Origin: Sphaerosporella brunnea
Taxonomy: Eukaryota > Ascomycota > Pezizomycetes > Pezizales > Pyronemataceae
Reading direction: 5' to 3'
Assembly (NCBI GenBank): GCA_008704415.1
Contig: VXIS01000371.1
Span: 1-43,379 of the forward strand
DNA length: 43,379 bases
Shown here: positions 31,287 to 43,379 of the stretch, one piece after another
Layout of the letters: each line of letters opens with the position of its first letter
Numbering within the stretch: position 1 is the stretch's first letter
Made by a program: the position numbers and the translations under genes
Notes under the pieces: model-generated
What the model was told of the DNA's origin: nothing
Seen by the model: the letters and a program-made list of their open reading frames with translations, nothing else
Databases searched by the model: none

Positions 31287-32181
31287 CCGGATCTACTCGA
31301 CAATAACAACCTCTCGACTTGGAGCGGGAAAATAAACTTCCCGGGCAGGCGGTCCGGGCCGAAAAGCTTTTTTTGACGTTGTGGGGGGGTGACGTCGCCG
31401 TGATGCTGTACCAACGTTGTCTCCCGTGCCACAACACCGTTCGATTTCCCAATTCACCGACCTCCGCAGATGACAAGATGTTTTGCCGCCTTTCTCCCGT
31501 AACTGAGCCCAATCGGGAATCCAGTGGACGACCCAATGCGGCCCCATTGAGTCAAATTCTACAGGAGCCTTCACCACAAAGCCATGCGGTCCCACGAAGG
31601 CAACGCAGGAAACCTGCGATTAAGGACCCGGAGCCTCAGGTAAAGCGCAGACGGAAGTAAAAGGGTTTCCTTGTTCGTCTCTGTCTTCCTTAAGATATTC
31701 TAAGCTTACACTCATTCGGTGCTTCAGTCATTCTTTCTGCCGCGTTGGTGCTCTGGACCCCGACCGCTCCTTTCCATCCAGCCGTGCTCTTGACCACTCC
31801 TCTTGGCCTTCCCTGGCCCCCTGGCCGCTCCTTTCCCTTCGGCGGTGCTCTGGACTCCTCCACCTGTCCTTTTCTGGTATGCTGGTGGCTCCCTTGTCCC
31901 TGCCAGCCGCTCTGCTGCCCCCCTCAGTCGCTCGCTGAACATTCGCAGGCTCTCCAGTTCGCCTATAGGCCTGTTTTTGGACTCTGGTCTCGGATTTTCT
32001 ATCGCTTGGTGTTCTCGGTGTTCTTGACGTCGTCGGCGCGGTCGCGTTGCATGGTGGAATATCATCGAATGTTTCGAAAAAAATTAACTTTTATATTCGC
32101 CACCCGATCGGCTATCTAACGGAGCGGGAAGTTTATTTTCCCGCTCCAAGTCGAGAGGTTGTTATTGTCGAGTAGATCCGG
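31287..32181. mobile_element. 895-bp element with perfect 57-bp terminal inverted repeats
   Basis: The ends (31287-31343 and 32125-32181) are exact inverse copies starting CCGGATCTACTCGAC, flanked by TA on both sides. Within each end the words GGAGCGGGAA and TTCCCG form a smaller palindrome. Two frames inside have protein-like ends: plus strand to 31660, ending KRRRK, and a basic, Arg-rich minus frame 32065-31724. Neither is a known transposase. It sits inside the 3.27-kb element and is younger. Confidence 0.8.
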
Positions 32182-32699
32182 TATGCCCTACTCTCAGCAC
32201 CCTCGCCGCACAGCGGGTATCCGACGCCGCGGCGGCGACGACAACCGCCAGGGACTAGTCATCTCTATCTCATCATCATCATCACCAGTCATGCACCCGA
32301 CTGTTGCCTCGCCTCCCGCAAACCCCAAAACAGATGCGACACCATCAGTAGACTCAACATAGAAAAGTAGCCAGGAGATTTGGTGATGCCGAAGCCGGAA
32401 GCCTACTCGTGATAGAGATATGACAGATTGAAAACTCAACACCATCGCTGCGACGGCTGATGAATCGCTGAAACACACGATGTCACTCATTAAACACGTT
32501 TTGTCACTCGACTTTGCACCCAACATTAGCGTATGTCGAACTATTATAATAAGGATTATTTGAGGAGAGCGGTTTTCGTCCAAACGCGGTTTTTGGGTAA
32601 ACACATTTTCTAATTAATCATGGTGTTTACCACGGGATATCCTTTCCGCGACAACCACTATTCTAGAAAACCTATTATATCACACTTTCTTCTGCCTGA

Positions 32700-33290
32700 G
32701 CATGATATAACAATGGGTGACTTACCATAAAATTTAGAACGTGGAGTTCGTTCTAAGTTTTACTTTTTTTAGCGCAGTTTGGAAAATTGAACCCTTACTC
32801 TGACGTTCTATCTTTTGAGAGATAGAAAATTCAGAACGCTTAGAACACCCCTCCACCCTCCCCCCCCTTTCTAAGGGATTTAGAACGTTCTGTCTTTCAA
32901 AAAGATAGAATCTTGCCTGCCGTTGGCTGGATAAGCGAAGGGTTAGGGAAAAATAACTTCATTGTGGGCTTGCTCCCACCTTGCTTGGCCTTTTTGGAAG
33001 CGGGCTGTTTCCCTCCCAGTTAGTACCGGTGTACATGTACCCGCAAATAAATCCAAACCTAGGTAGGGAAGTTACCGTCGCCGAAGCAGCAGATTTCCTT
33101 TTGTTTGTGGTCTTTGGTGGCATATTTATGAAGTGCAGAGTGTTGATGTTTGTCCTTGCCAAACCGGGTGCCGGACACTTCCACAACCGATCAAAACAGC
33201 GGGAGACTTACGCGCGCAGACAAGGCAGAACAATTTTTATACACGTGCTTCGCATCGAAATTTAGAACGATTTAGATCGCCCGGAATATT
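32700..33290. repeat. Cluster of TTAGAACG palindromic words
   Basis: The word TTAGAACG or AGAACG recurs at about 32738, 32839, 32880 and 33262, twice as part of short hairpins (TTAGAACGTGGAGTTCGTTCTAA, in parts; and GTTCTATCTTTTGAGAGATAG). No protein frame explains it. It may be subterminal repeats of the surrounding element. Confidence 0.4.
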
Positions 33291-33656
33291 ATGGGAAGGC
33301 GTTGTGTTCCAAACTTGGAACGCGAAGATAGAACAAGATCCCTTCGTTGGGCACCACATACTTTTAGCGTCGAGCTATCAACAACAGCTTCCAACAGCTT
33401 CCAACACCGCAATCCGACCGTGAAACAACGAGAATGCGATGTACCACTCTGTAAAGAATTTTATGGAAGGATCTATCACGAGGAATTGTAAATAGAGGAC
33501 GGATATATAAACGCGGGTAGGAATCACTGCTGAGCACTCGCACGAAGCCAGATAAGCGAAGTCCCTGAAATCCAACGAAGGGATAAGCTCTACCCTCTGG
33601 GAAGACATGATGGCCATATGACGATCTTCAAAAACACCCCCTCCCCTGCTAAGGTA

Positions 33657-34050
33657 TGTACTTATCTATGGGAGGGGAGATGGTGGGTCTATAATCGTCA
33701 ACATCTTCAAATCTGCGGCTGGCGATCATGAGTGCGCGTAGTTTCGTATCTATCCACACCGCTCCCATCGGTTTTCAACTTGGTTTGTACATGTATTCAT
33801 CAGGACAAAAAAAAAACAAATCCTACCCGGATGCACCGTACTCGCTCACTCATGTAAACTAATTTTACTCCCGAGTGCGTTGTACAACATATACTCCAGT
33901 AACAACGGCTCACCTGGATCGATCTTTAAAATTTGCTATCACGCAATGGCGATCATGAACGCTCACTCCCGACAAATTGTGTATTTTTAAAAAATTTGTG
34001 CAGTTTTGGGCACGGTGTTCAGCAGAGCCTCATTGACTACCAGGTAGGTA
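33657..34050. other. Gap, no supported gene
   Basis: A/T-rich DNA between two elements. The words GGCGATCATGA occur twice (33721, 33943). No coding frame is supported. Confidence 0.4.
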
Positions 34051-34883
34051 TGGTTGGGGACACCTTAAAACGGAGTGCCAAAAGCCACCTTTTGCACGCG
34101 AATATATTAAATCACAACAACACATAAAATTAAAAGCGTTTAATAGGCCGATAGATATGCTGCTCTAGAAGGATCTGATTGAAAGCAAAAAAAAAAAGGG
34201 GGTGGTGGGGGTTGAAAAATTCGGGGTTTTGTAGAAGCATTTAGTATGGGGTGCCCCTAAGAATGACAGCGAGACTGGTAGTATAACCATACCTGTTTAG
34301 GTATAATTTTACCCAATTGGGAAAATTCGAGTGATCGTCCCTGATTCAAATCCCCACCTATCTACCATTTTGACTTCTCTACAACCTGACGATGTCCTTT
34401 ATATACACGCTCTGTGAAATCCTTCGTACCATAATCCAAACCCTCACTATATGCCTCTATTACCCGTGCACAGTGATTATAGTAGTGGTTAATGGAGGCT
34501 GTGGATACTGAATCCAAAGCTGTGAGGAGAATAGTTCTTAATCCATCTCATGAATACTCACTGTGTTTTCATGCATAGTACTTAGCTGCCCATGTACCGT
34601 TCAATAAAATTAAGCTCACAGTGGAACTTTGGATAGAAGATCGCTTGATGATTACGCGCCTAAAAATCCCGTTGGCCACCCACAAGAGCTCGTGCATAAC
34701 AGCCAACTTCCACAGATGGATCGCAGCCGGGCCGCCCAGCGTTGTGGGGCATAGGTATGGCGATGTGTTTTGAGCTTCTGGTCGCTCAGAAGCGTCACCA
34801 AGTGCAGTTTGTGTCACGTGCCCATGCGCTTAGTAACCAGAATGAATGTCACAAATTACACAGTAACTAGGAGTCCCCAACCA
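34051..34883 (-). mobile_element. Decayed Tc1/mariner-like element with transposase tail (833 bp)
   Basis: It begins TGGTTGGGGACACC and ends in the inverse of TGGTTGGGGACTCC, with TA on both sides (34049-34050, 34884-34885). The minus strand at 34650-34365 encodes a DDE transposase C-terminus: FHCELNFIERY carries the third acidic residue, then after a frameshift ALDSVSTASINHYYNH and DFTERVYKGHRQVVEKSK. Two TGA stops stand where the related copy at 14524-15111 or the family has Arg, which fits C-to-T mutation as in RIP. The N-terminal two thirds of the gene are missing. Confidence 0.75.
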
Positions 34884-34885
34884 TA

Positions 34886-35353
34886 AGTAGCACACAGCGG
34901 CCTGACTGCATTCAGGTCCAGTGGCTGACATCTGCTCCCTGCACACAACCGTTTAAATTCCCCGCCAAACTGCTCTCCCAGTACTTCTTCTGCTTCTCTT
35001 CTCGTATTATCAGTCCCCCTGTCTCTTGCCGAAGAGCGTGCCATCCCGCAGTCGGTCCCCTCAATATCGTCTTGTTCATCCATTCCGAACACCAGATCCC
35101 ATCTCTAACGAGTTCACATCTCAAGTTTAGTTACATACATCGCTTCAAGAATAGCCAAAAATAAAATAAGAAATAAAAAATAAAGGACAATATTCCGCCT
35201 GCATTGACAACAGTTTCTTTCGCGCATCCGACGGGCGCTGCTGTCATCAACTCAACATCACTATCAATTGGCTCTGGCGCCTAGCTTTTCGGCGCCACTG
35301 TGTCAATTCAAAGTCCGTGAGTCGTAGCTCGAGAATTGAGTTGCTCAGTCGCA
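34886..35353. other. Upstream region of the molybdate transporter gene
   Basis: Short minus-strand frames (about 35083-34860, starting MDEQDDIEGTDCG) run into the end of the Tc1-like element and could be a gene tip truncated by it, but nothing supports this further. An A-rich stretch lies at 35156-35188. Confidence 0.35.
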
Positions 35354-36845
35354 ATGCGCAATCGAGGTCTCCACTATGTCAGACAAAGCTTCAGGAATAA
35401 CTGGCACTGTCTTCGGCGCAATCCGTTAGGTGAACTTGCCGGCTCGCTCGGCGACTTGGGTACTCTACTCCCAATCATGGTAGCTATGACAGCATCAGGG
35501 ACCATTTCTCTCCCGTCGACTCTAGTGTTCAGTGGAATATGGAATGTACTGAGTGGCACACTCTTTGGGGTTCCAATCGTGGTGCCTATCTCTCGTTTTA
35601 TCTCTCAACGATGGCTTTAAAAGCTGATTTGAACACCAGGTACAACCAATGAAGGCTCTTGCTGCCGTTTCTCTTTCCAGAAGCCTCACCATGGCGGAAA
35701 CTATGGCAGCTGGTATCGGTGTTGGTGTGATGATCCTACTTCTGTCCGTCACGGGTCTTCTAGCCAGAGTCTCCGGCCTGATACCTGTACCGATTATCAA
35801 AGGGATCCAGATTGGTGCGGGATTGTCTCTCGCTCTCAACGCCGGAAGCACTCTGAAAGAACTGGACCTCAGCGCTGAAAAGTGGTATGACAACCTTTTC
35901 TGGGCTATTGGTGCTTTCATCATACTCTATGGCACCTGCAGATGGCCGCGCAAATGTCCCTTCGCAATACTGGTCTTCGTGGTGGGCGTATTATTTTCAG
36001 GTGTTCAGCTGGCTAGAAGCGGCAAAGCGCTACCCCACATTGGACTCCAGATGCCGTTTGTGCGGACCATACCAACACCAGCAGATTTCGCGACGGGCTT
36101 TGGAACAGCTGGTCTTGGCCAGGTTCCTTTGACGGTTTTGAATTCGATAATCGCTGTGACATATCTGAGTCGCGATCTCTTGCCCGACCAACCAGCTCCG
36201 TCGCCAACGGCCCTTGGTTTATCGGTCGCTGTTATGAACCTTGTAGGATGCTGGTTTGGAGCTATGCCAGTCTGCCATGGTGACCACCTCCGGTAGCACA
36301 GTCGACACTTACGCCCATATGCTGAGAATTTTCCGTAGGGTCCGGCGGTTTGGCTGCTCAATTCCGATTCGGTGCACGTTCAGGGTCGTCGGTCCAGATC
36401 CTTGGATTGTTCAAGATGGCGATAGGGCTCCTGTTTGGCAGTTCTATAGCCGGGCTCTTGGCACGCTTCCCAAAGTCATTGCTGGGTATAATGGTCAGCT
36501 TCAGTACGCTGTCACAGTGTTGTGCATCTTGTCTCTGACGCTCCGCAGGTCTTCGCTGCGGGTATGGAGCTAGTCTCTGTGGGAGAAAACCTGAACTCCA
36601 CAGCAGCGGATATATTCCAGCTGGAGCTTAATGAGCCGGAAGGCCGATTGAACAAACAAATCCGAAAGGATAGGTGGATGATAATGATGGTCACTACAGG
36701 GATGTTCATCGCTTTTAGAAATTGCTTTGTGGGATTCATGGCAGGGTGTTTGTGTTGGGCGCTTTTGGAAGTGCAAAACAGGATGGACGGTTGGAGAGAG
36801 AACGGTAGGGGTAGCAGCGGCGAAACTACACCGTTGCTACGATAG
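35354..36845 (+). CDS. MOT1-type molybdate transporter
   Basis: Four exons, 35354-35581, 35640-36279, 36339-36493 and 36549-36845, join to about 439 aa. Members of this family (MFS_MOT1, related to sulfate permeases) import molybdate for the molybdenum cofactor used by nitrate reductase. The start has the family motif ELAGSLGDLGTLLPIMVAM, the first splice junction restores PIVVQPMKALAAVSLSRS, and PVCHGSGGLAAQFRFGARSG spans the third junction; each phase was checked. Many hydrophobic stretches predict about nine or ten membrane spans. The C-terminal tail is charged (NKQIRKDRW before a last hydrophobic span). I chose the ATG at 35354; a TTG upstream is in frame but is not a nuclear start. Sulfate or another oxyanion as substrate is possible. 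Confidence 0.85.
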
Positions 36846-37057
36846 AGAGAGAGGTTCGATATGTGGAGACGGTGTGAGAGTAGGTGTTGTTAGATCGTCC
36901 TTCACCTCTTGCGACGATACCTATCAGTACTATAAATACGTTGGTCTGTTGTCATGACAACCTTTTACCCGAAGAATACATGGCGCTCGCCTGCATCCAA
37001 CCCACCCAACTCAGTGAGCTCCAAATCACATTACCACAACTGGAACACTGCTAAAAA
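36846..37057. promoter_or_regulatory. Short intergenic region, MAD2 promoter
   Basis: Only 212 bp separate the transporter stop from the MAD2 ATG, so the 3' UTR and the promoter must share or abut here. No motif was singled out. Confidence 0.4.
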
Positions 37058-37860
37058 ATGTCAACCAATTCCAAGTCATCTAAGACTACAGCTTCCAACA
37101 AGAGCAAGGATGGCAAGGCCCACAAGCTCTCTCTCAAGGGCTCTGCAAAGCTCGTTTCCGAATTCGTTTGTCCCCCCAATGCTCGCCAATCCACGCAGTT
37201 CGCCCAAGCTAATCACTTCTTCCATGTACGCGTTTTCTTGCGCAGTTCGAATATTCAATCAATTCAATTCTGTTCCAGCGCGGCGTTTATCCAGCGGAAG
37301 ACTTTATGCCAGTCAAAAAGTACGGTCTGAATATGCTGGTGACCAACGATGACCAGGTCAAAGCCTACATCCGCAAGATCATGTCGCAACTCTCCAAGTG
37401 GATGCTGGGCGGCAAGATCAGCAAGCTCGTGGTCGTCATCACGTCCAAAGAAACCGGCGAAAACCTGGAGCGCTGGCAGTTTGACGTCCAACTCCTAGGC
37501 AAGGCTGCCACCGCCGCGAAGTCCAAGATTGTCGCCGAAGCCGTTGACGAAAACGATGCTGTCGCTACTGCTCCTCCAGCCCCGCAAGAAAAGCCGAAAG
37601 AGAAGACGGAAAAGGAGATACAGGAGGAGATACAGAGCCTTTTCCGCCAGATCACGGCTAGTGTGACCTTCTTGCCCATGCTGGACGGAAGGTGCTCTTT
37701 CAATGTGTTGGTTTATGCCGATGGAGATGCAGAGGTTCCGATGGAGTGGGGCGATTCGGATGCGAAAGAAATAGTCGATGGGGAAAAGGTCACTTTGAGG
37801 AGCTGGGGGACGAGTAGTCACAAAGTTGATACTCTGGTCAGCTACCGTCTGGCAGAGTGA
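37058..37860 (+). CDS. MAD2: Spindle assembly checkpoint protein MAD2 (HORMA domain)
   Basis: Two exons, 37058-37165 and 37246-37860, give about 240 aa. MAD2 binds CDC20 and MAD1 at unattached kinetochores and delays anaphase. The splice joins LKGSAKLVSEF to FEYSINSILFQRGVYPAEDF, the canonical MAD2 N-terminus. The HORMA domain follows with KYGLNMLVTNDDQVKAYI and ENLERWQFDVQLL, and the C-terminal safety-belt part with FLPMLDGRCSFNVLVYAD and VTLRSWGTSSHKVDTLVSY. It differs from yeast and human MAD2 (about 200 aa) by a basic N-terminal tail (SKSSKTTASNKSKDGK) and an Ala/Pro/Glu-rich insert near residues 105-140, common in Pezizomycotina. Intron phase is 0, with a GTTTGT donor. It runs towards the convergent chitin synthase gene. 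Confidence 0.93.
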
Positions 37861-38309
37861 GCGTTATCACGATAACGGGGTTCATGGAGTCTTGCATTTT
37901 CACGTCTGTTTTGGAATTCTGTTTAAATGTCCTTAGGATCTCTCTTTCTTTTTTTCCTGCTCGAGTGGTGCGAACTTTCCAGTTGCATGTATCATACCAT
38001 TATCCACGGCGACACCAGATATCGTCTTCTCATAGTGCCAGTCAAGATTCAAAGGTTCGGAGACTGTCCAAGCAGCTGACAACATACAGATTAGCAATGG
38101 ATATCGGCCGTCATTGCAAACTGCGAAAGGTATCTAACACGAATATGAACACCGATAGAAAATAAAAGAAAACAAGCAAAAGGAAAAGGAAAATTGACCG
38201 CAAGAAAACACCGTGACTTCGTCCAGCCAACTTGTAAAATGACAATAAATGAGACGATTTCACTTTTCCCAAAAGTACGACCCTGTGATCCTCCTTCAAC
38301 CACCTGCGA
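37861..38309. other. Convergent 3' region of MAD2 and chitin synthase
   Basis: About 450 bp holding both 3' UTRs. T-rich (37940-37965) and A-rich (38160-38190) tracts could be polyadenylation-related. No gene. Confidence 0.5.
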
Positions 38310-41307
<2,998 letters not shown>

Positions 41308-42786
41308 GGCGGAAATAGTGAGTTGTTGTTTTGGTTGAATGTGATCCTTCGGCAAGAAGCTGAATCCCCTTCAAGTTATGAGATGCTAGACAAATTGACC
41401 GGAGCAAAAAAGTGCTAGTGCCTGCCACGCGTTTGTGAGCATTGACGATCGCGGTTGCGGATCGATTTGTGTGTTGGGGGGGGGGGGGGGGGGTAGTTGT
41501 ATCTAGGTAGTAGGCATACCTTTCTACGCTGTGTTTTGATCGGTGCCGCTACCCACAAAAGCTGAGCTGATGCTCAAAGGTTGATTGTTTATTTTCGAGG
41601 GTTGGTCCAAGCAAGCAGTGGTGGGGGGGATGTGAGTTGGAAGTATTGTCGTGAAGATTGAATGAATTAAGGAAAGGAAGGAAAGAGAAGGGAAAAGTGG
41701 GAACTTTTGAGAAGAAGTTGCAGCAACTGAAGGGAGGATCGAAGAAGAGAAAGAAGGGGGGGAAACAGAAATAGGAGAACGGGAGCTCCAGGTTTATTAT
41801 CTTTTTTGGGGGTGGGAGCGGTGGGCCTTAGCAACACTAGGAAGTACGTTCCTAGAGCAACTACTCATTCGCTCTCTCCCTTTTCTCGCCGTGAAAGGGC
41901 TGTGTGCTAACTAATGCGCAGTGCAACGCAGCAAGAGGACATCTCCGCTCCTCGCCGCTGTCCTCCATCCCGCTTCTCTCTCGTTCTTGTCGTTCTTCTC
42001 GTTCTTCTCCTTCTTGTTCACCTACTTTACCTTCTTATCCTTCTTCTTCGTCTTCAGCCTTCTCAATCTCCATGCCGCTTTTCGCTCTCCTCTCTCGCTC
42101 CCTTTCGCTGCTACATCACTCACAGCGCTGGCACATCTAAGACCCCTCCTCCGCGCATGGGCTTCTTCAGAGAGCCCTCTTCCTCCTGCAGACACCACGG
42201 ATTTTTTGCTGTCAGTGGTCAGCGGGGCGGCTGCGTTTGCAGGGTTCACCTCATGGATCCAGAACAAACGACCACCCCACCATCGCCCAGTTCAGCTAGC
42301 CCCGATCCCGAAACGTGCTCTTATTTGCGGAACACACACACTGTTGAAACGGATCCCTCCCCCACCCCCCCCCCCAAAAAAAAAAAAAAAAAAAAAAAAA
42401 GGCATTCTTGAGCCCGGCTATACACACACATAGAGTACATGTAATGAGGCGTGAGTGACAGACAAGCAAAACGGATGGGCTGGTGATCGAGAACTTGAGC
42501 GCCCGAAGATCTTCAAGCCAGGACGCCGGAGTTCAGCTTGCAAAGCGGCTGGAGCTGAAACTCGGATGTACTGTAAGTATGTATTCACAACCCAGCGAAC
42601 CTGGGTACAGAGACGCGTCCAATAAGGCACCTCCAAAGCACACTAACCTCGAGCACACTTCGAGGTTAGTGCGCTTACACTGCAGGTAGGAAGTATCAAA
42701 GATGTATGCACACACTTAACGCAACACACTGTGCTTACATGTACCTGCTCAGCTTGTACATCTCAACCCGACCCCTCAGCCATGTA
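41308..42786. other. Chitin synthase upstream region, polypurine and homopolymer runs
   Basis: Plus-strand purine-rich DNA (41650-41770) is C/T-rich in the sense of the chitin synthase gene and suits its 5' UTR or promoter. An 18-base G run lies at 41476-41493, and C then A runs at 42365-42400. Plus-strand frames at 41904-42430 are T/C-rich, repetitive and end in the A run, so I do not count them as genes; they could belong to a divergent transcript leader. A palindrome CTAACCTCGAGCACACTT/ACTTCGAGGTTAG lies near 42645-42670. Confidence 0.45.
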
Positions 42787-43058
42787 TGATTGGGGACGCC
42801 TATTACCGGTGTGCCTGACATTCATTTTTGAGCTTAGAAAACACCCCTGTCCCGCCGAGTGATGAGTGTGAATCTTCCATTTTTCACACCCGAATGCCAT
42901 TGGTCCCTAAAACCTGGGTGTTGCATTCTCCATAGCCAGCAGGAATTTCGAAAATAAGCACACTATCAATGTTCTTTTTGAAAATAAATCTTTTGGTGGA
43001 GTATAAGCAGCCCAAAGTGGGTACCTATATCCACACCGGGTATAGGCGTCCCCAGCCA
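42787..43058. mobile_element. 272-bp Tc1/mariner-type MITE
   Basis: The ends TGATTGGGGACGCCTAT and the inverse of TGGCTGGGGACGCCTAT continue into ACCGGTGTG-type words, for about 27 bp of inverted repeat with few mismatches. TA flanks both ends (42785-42786, 43059-43060). The terminal word TGGTTGGGGAC is shared with the transposase-bearing copies at 34051-34883 and 14524-15111, so this is probably a non-autonomous member mobilised by them. Confidence 0.8.
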
Positions 43059-43060
43059 TA

Positions 43061-43379
43061 GGTACAAAAAAAAAAAGGAATGTAGGCTGAGTGGTGGCTT
43101 CGGATTTCGCATGCATGCGCTCGCTTCCCATGCGCACGCAGGCCACCCCCGAAGACGGAAAGTGTTCCCTTGACGGCGCTGCAGCTGTGGCTGAAAGCAT
43201 CTCAGCCTTACGTCTATATTTATCTGTCAGCGTCTATATATGTATTTACACATGTGCAGAGTACTCGAGCTGTATGCAATGGCCGAATGATTATCGGACT
43301 CACGGGTGAAGCGAAATATCGTGCTGTCAGCCCTAGACTGCACTCAATACTTAGGAAAGAAGAAGTGCGTCACCAGCCC
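43061..43379. other. Window end, no supported gene
   Basis: An A run (43065-43076) and repetitive TATATATGTATTTACA-like DNA are present. No coding frame is supported. Confidence 0.4.

Larger units (their letters stand above)
30386..33654. mobile_element. 3.27-kb TA-flanked element with about 45-bp inverted ends
   Basis: The left end CCTTGGCAGGGGAGGGG and the following TGTTTTTGAAAATCGTCATG recur inverted at the right end (33611-33654) with a few mismatches, and TA flanks both ends (30384-30385, 33655-33656). No transposase motif was found inside; coding potential is limited to short frames, for example a basic N-terminus MPPKTTNKRKSAASAT on the minus strand near 33125. An 895-bp element is nested inside. 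It could be a non-autonomous element or one whose transposase has decayed. Confidence 0.6.

Noticed and set aside
34266..34360. tRNA-like segment with GATTCAAATCC
   Set aside because: T-arm and acceptor stems do not pair, and it lies within the Tc1-like element.
41904..42433. Long plus-strand frames with hydrophobic T/C-rich start
   Set aside because: All three frames are open because of low-complexity CT DNA, and two end in the poly(A) run as Lys repeats. There is no family resemblance.

Overview
The window looks like nuclear DNA of a filamentous ascomycete (Pezizomycotina). The genes carry many short GT-AG introns (about 45-97 nt). They include a multi-membrane-span chitin synthase, a FunK1-type fungal kinase, a MOT1 molybdate transporter and a GUF1 mitochondrial GTPase. 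Several transposon copies carry in-frame TGA codons where CGA (Arg) is expected, as repeat-induced point mutation would leave. No rRNA, CRISPR or convincing tRNA gene was seen. The species cannot be told from the sequence.

Layout. 1-7.1 kb: an orphan coiled-coil protein gene (minus), an RNase H remnant of a non-LTR element, and an apparently intact two-exon FunK1 kinase gene (minus). 7.4-15.9 kb: a transposon graveyard. It has three hAT-like elements with 8-bp target duplications (7842-8691, 9240-10359, 10833-11487), one of which cuts a glutamine-rich reading frame. It also has a possible Mutator-like transposase remnant, a LINE RNase H remnant, a Tc1/mariner-like transposase tail and a PIF/Harbinger deletion derivative. 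16.1-22.3 kb: housekeeping genes GUF1 (12 exons, one only 9 nt), a peroxisomal dienoyl-CoA isomerase-like gene and, divergent from it, mitochondrial ribosomal protein mL54, with a nested Harbinger-like/TA-type element between GUF1 and the isomerase gene. 22.6-26.4 kb: hairpin MITEs and gene-empty DNA. 26.45-28.0 kb: glutamine synthetase, whose first coding exon is just the ATG. 28-35 kb: gene-poor, with a perfect 200-bp hairpin MITE, a 3.3-kb TA-flanked element containing an 0.9-kb one with 57-bp perfect inverted repeats, and a decayed Tc1/mariner-like copy. 35.3-41.3 kb: MOT1 molybdate transporter, the MAD2 spindle checkpoint gene and, convergent with it, a chitin synthase (probably class III). 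41.3-43.4 kb: pyrimidine-rich upstream DNA, homopolymer runs and one more Tc1-family MITE.

The housekeeping genes do not form a pathway cluster. GUF1 and mL54 both serve mitochondrial translation, while glutamine synthetase and MOT1 both touch nitrogen assimilation, but each pair lies kilobases apart and is probably coincidental. The main pattern is alternation of compact conserved gene blocks with repeat islands where most unusual features lie. All exon structures were worked out by hand from reading frame, splice sites and family resemblance.
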